Assembly (NCBI GenBank): GCA_002633005.1
Contig: NMRA01000477.1
Location: 225,568-289,567 of the forward strand
DNA length: 64,000 bases
Reading direction: 5' to 3'
From: Phoronis australis
Lineage: Eukaryota > Phoronida > Phoronidae
The translations under genes were made by a program, and so were the position numbers. Below the pieces are notes generated by a model. The model was not told the origin of the DNA and searched no databases. It saw nothing but the letters and a program-made list of their open reading frames with translations. Within the stretch, counting starts at the first letter, position 1. Every line of letters starts with the position of its first letter. Below, piece after piece: positions 1 to 10,875 of this stretch.

Positions 1-3000
1 AAGAGGGATGCCGAGTCCTTATCAGAGATCATACGTCTCAGCTTTAACGCCCTGATTCAGTTCGGGGTGTGGGGTGCGGGGGGTTGGGGTGGGGGTTCAT
101 CTACGGTGATGTTGTCATTTTTCAATTGCATTATGGGTCGATCGATTGTCGGCTCGATCGTGAACATCCGCTGTCACCACAGATAACTCGACTCATTATT
201 TGCGTTTCAGGAGGTGAGATTTTACTTCAGGGTGATCGGCAAACATGTTGCTGTGGACGAGTGCGTTCAACTATGACGCACGCAAGTGACGAGTGTTGTT
301 TTCCGTCACATTACTTACAATGTACACGTCAACATGTTACTTGTTCTGCCACCGGGTGTTTACCAGCCGACAAATGCCCACAATGCATTTGGGCAACACT
401 GTCAGTGACGATAGTGAGTAAGTTTTGCAGTAGAAGAAGGTAATCGAATTCCTGGCAAAGCTGCCAAACAATTGAACGCTGCCCAAGTTCTCTCTTCAAA
501 CCACAGCCGCAGTTACAGATGGATCCAATAGAGTGAATGAAAACTCGGAAAAGAATGGCAAAGCGAGTTTCGGGGTCCAATAGGTGCACTAACGGTAAAA
601 AAGGGTATTGCAGATTTCTTGACACCGTAATGCCTTAACATGAGAATCGTGAAATAAGCTGATTAACAAGCAAACTGGTACGCAATCTGGTCTTGCTCAC
701 ATGCTTTACCATGATCGAAATCAAGTAAATGTTTGCCAAACTTGTCAAAATAGACCAGACATGGGCGGCGCACCATAAGGGGCTGGGGGGGGGGCTATAG
801 TCTCCGCTTTTTTCAGTGCTACCACGTCCATGGCCTATAAGCGGTGCAGATGAACCACGTTGATTTTCATTGTTATAAATGGCAATTTAATACCCCAGTG
901 ACAAGACGTGCTGGGTTAACTAAAGCTGTATTTGATTTCAATTTTAGTAAAATATCGTACATCAGCAAAGTATAAATCGCCATGGCAAGCCAAAAAAGAT
1001 TATGAGAGAAGTTTGTTACAACAGGCCCGTAGCCAGCATTACGCGGGGGGCGGTTCGAATTTATTGAACGGCGGACCTTTGCAAATATCGACACAGGTTT
1101 TCGGTAAGGTTCTTGACGTAGCTTAATTATGGGGAAAGGGAATCTGTACACATAAAGGTGACTCTCAGCTCTATGTTCCTAAGATGAGACGGCATTCGTA
1201 GTACCAGAAATGGGAATGCCGCGACGGATGCCCACAAAGAACAGGACTCAAATTCGGATGTAATGTTGTCCAGAAAGAGAACGTTCTGGCGTTACCCCCT
1301 GCCAAACTTTCAAATCAATCAGGCGTGCTTAAATGAGTGATTACACCTCATCACATACCCGAACGAAAATATTAAGTCGAAGAAAGACTTAAAGTTTTTT
1401 ATCTGATTGTATTTTACATCACTGGAAATGCGAGCAGCCCACTATTCCTGAAGGTTCATTACTCCGAAAATATCTAAAATTTCGTACTCAATTGTAACGT
1501 TTATTCTTTTACATGTGAAAATAAATGTTTTTAAGCGATACTTAAGTTATTAGACGCAATGAACAGTGTACCTATACTCAAAACAACGCACGGATTTCAT
1601 GTGCATGCGAAATTGCCCGCATGTCTTACGAATATGGAAAAATGAGTACGTACATGTATTTTCAAAAGAATATGGAGTAGGAATATTGATGAATTATCAA
1701 CCACGATACATTCAAATCCATGTCTAGATCGCATCATTTCAGGACGTGACTGAAAAGTTTAGGGCCGCTGCGCCTCAACCTCTCCGACCGGAACCACGCG
1801 CATGGCCGGGTCGAAATTAAATATGGTTAGCAGACTACCCTATCCCTGTCAGTCTTCACATAGTCAAAGAGTCCAATTCAGTCTTCTTAAATTTAAAACC
1901 GCCGTTGTTCGCAGCCCTAACCCGTGCCCCAAATGTTGTCCCTGCTTGAGAATGAGACATTAATTGGATTCAAGAATCACCATTGTCACTGATTGATACC
2001 AAGCTCATTTGTAAACCATGTAAATAAAGTTGTAAGAACTATTCAACTTTTGCAGACCCTTTAAATGGTTATTAAATGGACACAAATACAATACTATATT
2101 CAAGTCAGTTCCGACACATTAGCAGACTAATCAACTGTCGGAGTTCTGGTTTTGGAATTACGGATATTCGAAGTACTGAACTTTCGAAAGAAGGTGGTGA
2201 AATCTCGGAGTAATGAAACTTCGGAGTAGAAAACCCTCGAAATGGTGTCATGTAACCTTGAAAATCTTTTCCATCAAGTTTATTACTCGTATGAAGTCTA
2301 CAAGGCCGTTGTGCACCATTGGTACTGAATAATTAACATACAGACTCCCCTAATTGTCTCCACTGACGATCCTGTCATATACGCAAACACCACTCGGGTT
2401 AAGTTGGCCGGGTACTTCCCGATGATTACCGGTACATGAAGAGCTTTGAATCACTGAGAAGCTCATTCAAAATTATGTACTAACTTAGTTACCACTGTAG
2501 TTAGTAGTACAAGTAGCTGGAACAATTTTGTTGTTATTGTCCATCAATATCCTTATCTTTATCGCATAGGCCGAGACTGGACCTTTTCTGCGGGGGTTCA
2601 ATCGAGACCCCCGAACACCACTGACAACGGGTCTCAGTACTAAACTTGGATTTCTGATTTCATGACATTCGCAAGTTCTTATTCAGTGTTATGACAATTG
2701 TGAACCTCAAATGGTCATCTGTTACCATGTTAAAAATATGAGATGATGACACCTCAGTTTCCGTTAGTCATAAACGCCTAGCATGCGCGCACCCAAGGGG
2801 GAGGGGGGCGGGCTCAGGGGGCTCGAACTGACAGTGGAGACGGTGATACTGCAGCGCCAATGCGACCTCAGATTGTGCTTGGCGACCTGCTGACCTGGGA
2901 AAAATTCCAAATCGCCACGCCAGTTTGGCGCCCTGGGACTTTTGCCAGGTGGCCAAATGCGCTTAAATTCCGTCATGGGTCGAAGTTAACAGCTCAAGTT

Positions 3001-4259
3001 TTCTTTGCAACAGACGAATTCACCAGCGATGCGTCGATGCGTCGCTACACTGAGTGGGAACGCTAGCTGACAACTTCAGCATCCAACGAAGTTATGGACA
3101 GGGGTCACAGCTGTGACAATGGTGAAGGTCAGTTTACGCCCTCTTGCGATAATTTCGATGACCACAACTCTAAGAAGAAAAATATAGTGCCGATTTTTTA
3201 TTTTTAGCTATTTTGCGACTGTTACAGTTAGGAGAATTGTCCCAAACAAAGGTTCTTTATCATATGTAATACATCTTTTATGAAAGAAATCAAGTCATTT
3301 TTAATATCTTTTCTAAAATTACATCACCACCTCAAAGCAGTTTTAAGAAGACATCATTTTTAATGTTCCAAATGTTGCACCATTTTCATTATTGTTCAAA
3401 ACATTTTTGAAATAGTTATAGAAAAGTATGCGAAAATCTCGTTTTTTGAAGGTACAGGGAATTACACAAAATGGATCTTTGTGTCTTAACTTCAAAAGGT
3501 GAGAACGCTCAAGTTTATTTCGCAGTTTACGACCTCGACGCTTCGGTGTGGGAAAAGTCCCAAAAAGTTCAGGTGACTTGATTACCTCGTTTAAGGCGAG
3601 TTTCCATTTCTCAGGATCTGTACACTGTGACAAGTTACTATCCCGCGGTGTTCCGTTACAAAAAGGCAATTCATCTGAAACGACGAACCAAGTGGAGAAT
3701 TAGAAGCTCAGATAGAAGACATGGACAAAGAGATTTGTGCAATAAACCGGAAACATCTATTACAATTTGTCTCTCATTGTTATTCTCGGCGCAACTTGTC
3801 ATTTCTCATGAGTTCACTTTAATTATAAAGGAACAAATCTTATGAAAGACGTTTATAAACTGACCTTTTATCAAAAATAATTCTTGGTTTAGATTAGATG
3901 TCGTTATAAAATTGACTTCGAACTGTTTGTAGATTTGGGGAAGAACTGTCACGTCAAGTCATCGAATGAACACAAAGCTTCATATAAAAACGCCAAGGGA
4001 GTGGGGCTTTTTAAGGAGGACATTTGTCACCTACCAGAGCTCGATTTATCCTTTGCGGTCCCTGACTATGATGTTGTTGTTATGGGGCCCCATTTTTGCA
4101 GCATAGACCGTCCAAACCCAATTGAGAGGGGGTGGTGATGCGATTGAAAAGGGCTGGGGGGATTTCGTCAAAGTCCGATTGGTTTGAGCCTTCGAATAAT
4201 TTTTAGCTTCCTACGGGTCTAATAGATGTGTGTATGCATGTATGAGAAAAGGAACAAAC
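1..4259. other. Non-coding DNA, probably intron of the SLC23-like gene
   Basis: No exon could be supported here. The next SLC23 exon, expected to carry the family's REVQGA-like stretch, was looked for on the minus strand and not found, so it is probably below base 1. The region contains G-rich patches near 70-105, 780-795 and 2,798-2,822 that resemble degenerate ends of dispersed repeats, and an unassigned minus-strand open frame at 3,343-3,669. Confidence 0.5.
3343..3669 (-). other. Unassigned open reading frame of 108 codons
   Basis: The frame is open and contains a basic stretch (PKRRGRKLRNKLERSHLLK). I do not recognise the protein. It lies downstream of the third SLC23-like exon but does not resemble any part of that family. 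It could be chance or an old mobile-element remnant. Confidence 0.12.
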
Positions 4260-4351
4260 CTTCGCCTGGTTGACATTTGAACTTGTCTTGGTTGAGAATC
4301 GCAAGACTCGTTGTAGCGTAAGCGATGGCCGCTCCTTGCACAAGTGGAAGC
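4260..4351 (-). CDS. SLC23-like exon 3
   Basis: 92 nt with acceptor GGCTTCCAG and donor GCGAAG|GTTTGT. It encodes RLPLVQGAAIAYATTSLAIL and an extracellular-loop start with a Cys (KFKCQPGE), as in vertebrate SVCT. It ends in phase 1. The following exon is not in the window or not recognised. Confidence 0.82.
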
Positions 4352-7300
4352 CTGGAAGCCAATGAAATAGGATCTGCAGCCTGCTCAAGGATTACTAACA
4401 TATGGATTGATACATTTGTAGTATTAATTCAAGAGCTTACGAATTATCCAAACTGCGTTGCTTCAGGAAACACACGTTTAGAAGATGACATGGCTTCCTC
4501 ATTTTGTTTAACGCTTTGAGTTAGAAACGGGAATTTTTACTATAAAAACGAAGCACAGAATATTTCCCGAAAACCTGAAAACAGAATTTTGGTGCGTTTC
4601 TATCTTAACCTCTGTCACAGGAGAGTTATGACATGAACACAAACAATGCTTTTGGCAACAACAAAAGAAAGGACATTTACCTGGCGCCAATAGTGACCTG
4701 TAATAACGTGGCGATGCCAACCGTGAGGAAAATCGTTGAAATAAGATGGTTTACGATCTCCAGTCGACTTTCAATGCACAGCCCCGTGGCCAATAAGAAC
4801 GGGATAGGTATGGTAGTACCAAACATCATCATATAGTGCTGGAAGTAATAGGTCACTAACAAAATGGCGTTACATGGAAGATATGTAATCTTAAAGTTTA
4901 ATGGTTTTGTCTTATGTGTAGTGAACGTTTCGAAAAACAGGCATTACATGAAATGTCCATTTTGGTAAAATCAAACCGGCAAAAAATCGAGTTCCGTCAA
5001 AGGAACTAACTTTCAATTTAGACAACCAGTGTAGTCTCGATAAGTTAATCAGCGTCATTTTGTGATCAACCATGGGCCACAATACATCGGAACCGTCTGG
5101 CCTGTGATAGGAACTACAGTTTAGTAGCACTGTACATCATCCATAATGCTTTAGTTCAGCCACTCTGGTCACATGTGAGCGCACTGGGAAAGAGTTCGAT
5201 CTGTATCACCACGTGTACGCGTTCGTGAGTTAGGCATTGCGTGTTGGCGCGCTAAGGGAAATTTACGACAAGAGCTACACTTTTCAAAATCGGTCACCGC
5301 CGTTTCAGGAAGAGCGCCCTGAGAATTTCCTCTAAATCATTTCCTTACAGGGGCAATATACCGCGCCTTGGGCAAAGATCTTATATCAAATCAATCTCAT
5401 CTTGTGTACAATAGTTAGTGCTTCAGAGCACGCGCAGGCATTAAAGGAGAATGACATCCAAAAAACAACCTATTTTGTATCAATTTAGATCGAGTAGTTC
5501 TACTCGATAACGGCACGTTCGGTTGCGTTACCTGACACATGACGGCAGACGGAGGTGTTGAAATTATCCGATGACGTCATTGGTTTCACACGCAGTCTTT
5601 TCAGCAGTTCACAACACGGGTTACTGGTGTCAGCTAATCACTTGAATTCATCGTTTAACACCAACAAATCATCAAACTTCGATGTAAAACCCTTAAAAAT
5701 ACACCGAATTCTTATAAATACGTGTTGTTTTATTTCGCTGTTACGGATTTATTGGTATTTGGACAGACCGTAGCCGACATAGTTCGGCAGGCCAATTTAC
5801 GAAGGTCCGTAGCAGGAGTTTGGGGTCTGTTCGGGGATAAATTTGAAGTATTATTCCGTGAAATACAGACAGGAGAACCTAGATCTGTGTTGTTTATATT
5901 TGTGATTTTTTGAGTTCTAAACACGCAAAACGCTTGTTATCCCGGCCAGTGGCTCGGAACCCGATCAGGCCCATCGCGACCGGACTGACTGGTTATCCCG
6001 GCCAGTGGCTCAAAACCCGATCAGGCCCGTCGCGGCCACCGAGACTGGCACGAACATACCAGCTTGATTTGGAAACTAAACCTCCAGTCACGAAAAGACT
6101 ATAATAGTGAGTCAAAGAAATAATGTGCACGTAATTATTTATGTGAATTAGCCACAAAACTGAAAAATCTACTTAATTATCGGGGGCCGCGAAGTCGGCT
6201 TCCCCTTCCACAGACCGTCAGGACAAAGGTTGTACAGTAACAATGACTTCAGTTGAATAATGTATTTGTATTTCTAAATAAAGATTCCCGTAACAGACTG
6301 ATGTGACCATAGCATATAAAATCGAGTAATTGTTTCACAACAGCTTTCTGTCTGCACTGAATTAGCATGCGCTCACACGGCCTCGGTGCCCGGTCAATTA
6401 CATTTGTTGCCGGCATCTAAAGCCGGTCGGGTAACGCAGTGGTTTATTCATTGCTGGCTTCTCAACATTTGCACTCACTACTGCAAAGGTATTACAAATT
6501 ATATCTAATGAGACAGACTTTGTTTCAGTTTTATATAAGCATAGCTTAGGATGAGAATAATTCATTTTGAAACAGAAGGCAGAATAATCAACGTGTACAT
6601 GGCAACTCGCCCGGCGCCAATCCTGACTTAGTCAAGAGCTCATCCGACGACGACTTCACGGGTCGGATCTTTAGGTTTCACAGGCTATCAGTCAGAACCG
6701 GAATAAATTGACCAAGAAATACTATAGAGGCGCCGTGAACATGCACAGGCAACGGAGCGCATGGATTAGTAGTTCTGTGGTAAGCCGGAATTTGTCAGAG
6801 AAATCAACGTCGACGAAATGCCGGCCACAGACACGGAGATGATTCACGGCCTCATACTTGCAGCGTACCTTTCATCTTCTTCACAACCGCGATCCACTTC
6901 CCATGCATTTCGGGTTCTCGATTTCTTCGCAGCTTCATAGTTCGGACAAGCGGGAACGATGCACCGCAATATAGCGGCATTCACTCAGCAGACGAACCAC
7001 TGACGTCGCTGCGTCGTTTCTCACCTTCCTCACAGGTTAACGCGACACCTCTCGACAAAGTGAGGTCTACCGTATAAGAGGCGATGTGGATATAGACCAA
7101 TAAGGACGGTAAAAAAGACTAATTAAATCGGGTGGCATTCTCCTTTAAACCCGATAGTACTTTCTGACAAAAACGAGTTCTGAGTTGTACCACCTGCAGT
7201 TATGAAATAGATCTTAAATTATTTAGTACGGGAGCCAAATGAGGTTTTTTTACATAACCTGGATTTTTCGGATAATTTTTTTTCTTTGCTGTTTCATGTA

Positions 7301-8575
7301 GCCTAGGCATAGCTAATCATAATTTAGGGGGATGACCGTTCGCAGCCCTTGAGCATTTTTTAAAGTATGCAAATTAAGGTCGCCATTATGCAAAATTCTA
7401 TTTTTGCTTATAATTTCCTTACCAAGCACTGCAGCCAGATAATTTTGACGTTTTTACCCATGTTTCCAAGGTCAAAAAAATTAATAGTGCAAGTTTTTAG
7501 GTGAATACATTGTCAATTTGCATAAGTTATGCAAATTAAGACCGCCATTATGCCGGCAAAACTCTATCTTTGCTTATAATTTCCTTTTGGGTGAATACAT
7601 CGTCAATTTGCATAATGTATGCAAATTAAGGCCGCCATTTTTCAAAATGTTATTTGTTCTAATAGCTATGGTACCAATCACCACAGGTGAATTATAATAT
7701 TTGCACCTATGTTTCTAGGGTCAATTAGTGTAATGAAATCAGTTTGCATGTTGTTGCATGATAAATTTGAATAATTAATGCAAATTAAGGCCACCATTAT
7801 TCAGAATTAATTGTTGCTTAAAGCGCCCTTACCAAGCACTGTAGACAGGTTACTTTATTGTTTTCACACATGCTTCCATGGTCAGTGAATTTAATGGACC
7901 TTGTTTGCTGGTGGTTACATCGTGAATTTGCTTAATATATGCATAATCAGGTCACGCCTTGAAATTTTATGATTTTACTTTGAAAAAACTGGGGTTGGGT
8001 TTGACTAAATAAATGCAAAGGATCGACGGGCATCAAAAAAGCCAAAGTTTATTGACATCGGCCTCCCGTTCAGTAACGCTAGGACCTCGCTAAAAATCAA
8101 GACTTCGCGAGATTACGTGAGATATTGCAGTGCATTTTAAATGAGAACACGTGACTTTGACTAGGTTTTAGCTAGGTCCTAGCGTAGGTCCTAGCGTCTA
8201 CTGAACGCACGGCCGTTTTACCTGGAACCCAAGTAGAATACAAGTGTACCATGGTGGCGCTTCCTCCAGCCCAAAGGTCAGGGGGTTAATCGGCGTTTCC
8301 GGGTAAAGGCTAACACCGACTCCGAGTTCATGGTCATCATCACCGCCGAACTGGCTGTCCTCCACCAAAACACGCGTTGATGCGCTGGACTCCACCGAAG
8401 GCAACTCCGAATGATGCGCTCCGTCACTGTTCATTATTAAACTCGCATCGGTTGGAGTGTCGTCGATCTCATTTTCCTGCAACCCCACGAAACGAACATG
8501 TTGTGAATTCTTGCTATCATCATCGTACTGATCTCGGTTACAGTGATCATACTTATATTTCGGAAAAGATGCCAT
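4260..8575 (-). CDS. SLC23-family nucleobase/ascorbate transporter, 5' three coding exons (partial)
   Basis: Exons are 8,575-8,222, 4,838-4,681 and 4,351-4,260, with compatible phases (0, then 2, then 1) and GT-AG borders. The joined protein starts MASFPK and has an acidic, Ser-rich cytoplasmic N-terminus of about 105 residues. The SLC23 signature PPWYTCILLGFQ follows, spliced directly to HYMMMFGTTIPIPFLLATG. After that come a second hydrophobic helix (STIFLTVGIATLLQVTIGA) and RLPLVQGAAIAYATTSLAIL. This matches the first three membrane segments of vertebrate SVCT1/2 and bacterial uracil/xanthine permeases. The family imports ascorbate or nucleobases across the plasma membrane. The substrate cannot be told from this part, because the determinants lie in later helices outside the window. 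The gene is truncated by the window edge, with no visible break. Confidence 0.88.
4681..4838 (-). CDS. SLC23-like exon 2
   Basis: 158 nt, entering in phase 0 after an acceptor CTTCCAG and leaving in phase 2 at GGCGCCAG|GTAAAT. It encodes HYMMMFGTTIPIPFLLATG and the following helix, the most conserved N-terminal block of the family. Confidence 0.88.
5936..6050. repeat. 56-bp GC-rich direct repeat, two copies
   Basis: The block starting CCCGGCCAGTGGCTC at 5,941 recurs at 5,997, with CCCGATCAGGCCC at the same offset in each. It is much richer in GC than its surroundings and lies in intron 1 of the SLC23-like gene. Confidence 0.8.
7366..7960. repeat. Degenerate tandem array with ATGCAAATTAAG units
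   Basis: ATGCAAATTAAG followed by RCCGCCATT-like sequence recurs at 7,367, 7,529, 7,619 and 7,778. Spacings are 162, 90 and 159 bp, so the unit is about 160 bp and one unit is shortened. Other shared blocks are GCTTATAATTTCCTT, ACCAAGCACTG and GTGAATACAT.GTCAATTTGCAT. A related degenerate unit reaches about 7,960. Confidence 0.75.
8222..8575 (-). CDS. SLC23-like exon 1 (start codon)
   Basis: 354 nt, 118 codons, ending in phase 0 at GGGTTCCAG|GTAAAA. The ATG at 8,575 is preceded by CGGCCCG. An in-frame TTG eight codons upstream is not a credible start in an animal gene. The tail is rich in Asp, Ser and Glu and ends in the conserved PPWYTCILLGFQ. A 5' UTR exon further upstream is possible but was not identified. 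Confidence 0.87.
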
Positions 8576-10754
8576 CGGGCCGTGACAATAACGAGACAAC
8601 GTGTGTAGGTTTCTTAGTCAGATCTGACTCTCAGAGCAGAGTTAATAGCCCCGATTCCTTCACGGGCAGACTGCACGTGACGACTTTAAATTAAATCCAC
8701 AATACAGACTACCCCAGCCTCGTTACATCAGCCTGTGTTTGCTCTCCAGTGACCTTTCTAACACAAATCAATAGGCTTGTGTTGTGAGCTAGCCGTTTGA
8801 CCTCAGCTGATCCGCCATTCAAATTTACTCCCCTATGTGCTATTCATTTCAGTACAAAATGTACGTTCTTTTTTGTTTCACGGTCGGCCACTCAGCGGAG
8901 CTGGAGTCGTACTTTTGCCAGTTTGTAAGATCACAGTTACTTATACTTCTATAAACTTTTAGAAAATAAGAATAATTGAAGGTCACTTAGTTTACGTAAC
9001 CATCCGCCCCGTTCTAACGTATTTTAAGTTGAGCGCCTCAGATGTTGTAGGCTAATCAATTTCTTTCATATTTTTCGTCTACTTCGCTTACGTCATATCG
9101 CGCGAAACTATGAGCGGATTTTTCAGTAAAGCTCGCGAAAAAGGAGTCACAAAAATGTGCTCATACTCCAGTACAGCACTGGGGATATTCAGTTCAGTGG
9201 ACCATACCCTGTGTCTCAGTAAGACTTAGGTGTTAATAAGCGTGCGAGCCGCCATACTGGGTGTCATACTCAAACGTCTCCGATTTGGACTAGCCTAGAA
9301 CGATTGCGCAATGCTGTCGGAAATTAAAAAACGCCATAAAACAGTGCAAAGACAATTAATTTTCTTCCCAGATTATTAAAAACCTTTCCAATGCATTTAT
9401 TTTTGTAGAAAGACTCGATTCTTTTCATGGCCTCACTATTAATTCAAACAATATTGTTTATTAACATCGCAATTACTGTCCTTTGCAGTTTCATTACATT
9501 TGGGATACACTGTAATTAAAAGGGGCTATAAACCCGCCTTCCATCACCAAAAACAACTTTTGATATAGGTCATTTAATTGACCGTAAACTGTTCCTATGT
9601 TAAATTGGCGGTGATTTCAGCGCCGGCTTTACCGAGTCAGATCATTCATTGCTTGAGAAAAAGGCTTATTATATCTCGGGGGGTCACTTTATGCATCGAG
9701 CACGGAAGAACGATCTTTCAGAATATAAAAACGTTAAGATCAATTTTAAACCGGTAAGGGGTCTAACTAAGAATTCGTTCAGTTCTGTTGACGTCACGAA
9801 CGCAGGTTTACAGCATCTTCAAGGATGTTCCTGCATTGTAACAAATCATACCACCCCTCCCGCCTTGAATACTGCGGGGTGGTGTGGACCTGCAGTGCGG
9901 AGTAGTTGGTGTCAGCAGATAGAAATCATGGAGTTGTGAAAATTATCTGATCATGTGATCAAATTACTGGCAGGTTGGTATATGAAGTCAAAAATCGAAT
10001 TATGTGTGGAAATGAATTTGATAGAAATTTAATTCCTCAAAGTGACGCCCATTATGTATAGCAACGAAGGAACAGATTGGTCACTGCATCACCTTTCCTT
10101 TTAATGTCATGTTCTTTCACTGCCCTTCACAAATATTCGTTAGAATTTGCTTTTTCAGTAATTTCCAATTTGTTTAGCCAACATGTTTACAATCTCACTG
10201 TCCGTGTGTATTGCCCAGGTGTTAGTTCACAGCGCTGATGCGTCAGCCTTAGCTATATTTTCGGGTTGCACGAAAGCCAACTGCAAACTACAGGCAAGAA
10301 TGGGGCTCACAGGGTCGCACTTCCGATTTGAGTTTTCATATTAATTTTGTTTTTAAAAAATCGACGGATAGAAAGTAAAGGTTCAAAATACCTTTCCGTG
10401 TAGACCAAGTAGAATATACTGAGTTGAACAAAACGCCTTCGAAAAGTTACCACATTCCCATTTAAAGCGGCTATGAACCTGCGTTTTAACTTAGTAAGTC
10501 GGCCGTCTTTCCTTAGTCAAATTAGAAGTGCCTTCAAGGTCGGGCTAAAAGTTCGTTATTGGTTGAGACCTGCTTTGCGTTCATTTAGGAAAGCGTTTTG
10601 GGCGCCGAGCCTGAGCCTGGGCAGTTCGCGTTAAAAAGTCGCCCTTCCGTACACTCGTAGTTATAACCGAGGCTTTGCTCGTATTTTACGACCGTAATCA
10701 TCATATCCAATGAACAATTGAATTGTAGGTCACTTTAGCCTTGAATCAGTTGTA

Positions 10755-10875
10755 CGCTAGTAATTTTTTCTCGTATTTTCTCTCTTAATTTTACGTTCGT
10801 AATTTTCAGCTCGTATTTTCACTCGTAATTCATGTTCGTAATTTTACCCCCGTAATTTTACGCACGCATTTTGCG
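10755..10875. repeat. Short degenerate tandem repeat of CGTAATTTTAC type
   Basis: About eight copies of a 13-16 bp unit related to TCGTAATTTTAC lie in a row, for example TTCGTAATTTTCAGCTCGTATTTT and CCCCGTAATTTTACGCACG. Confidence 0.7.

Larger units (their letters stand above)
4839..8221. other. Intron 1 of the SLC23-like gene
   Basis: 3.4 kb between exons 1 and 2. It contains the 56-bp GC-rich tandem duplication (5,936-6,050) and the ATGCAAATTAAG repeat array (7,366-7,960). Nothing else coding is seen. The other short intron of this gene, 4,352-4,680, shows nothing notable. Confidence 0.7.

Noticed and set aside
69-443. 124-codon plus-strand open frame with many Cys
   Set aside because: Irregular composition, no recognisable domain and no consistent splice partners; likely chance.
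2598-2628. Possible tRNA T-arm (GGGGG, TTCAATC, CCCCC)
   Set aside because: The loop is too long and no anticodon or acceptor stem could be placed around it.
2764-2976. Minus-strand frame that looked like vector-type sequence
   Set aside because: No exact match to a vector that I could state from the sequence; the G-rich patch better fits a dispersed repeat.
9649-9939. 96-codon plus-strand open frame in the intergenic region
   Set aside because: No family resemblance and no neighbouring exon in phase.
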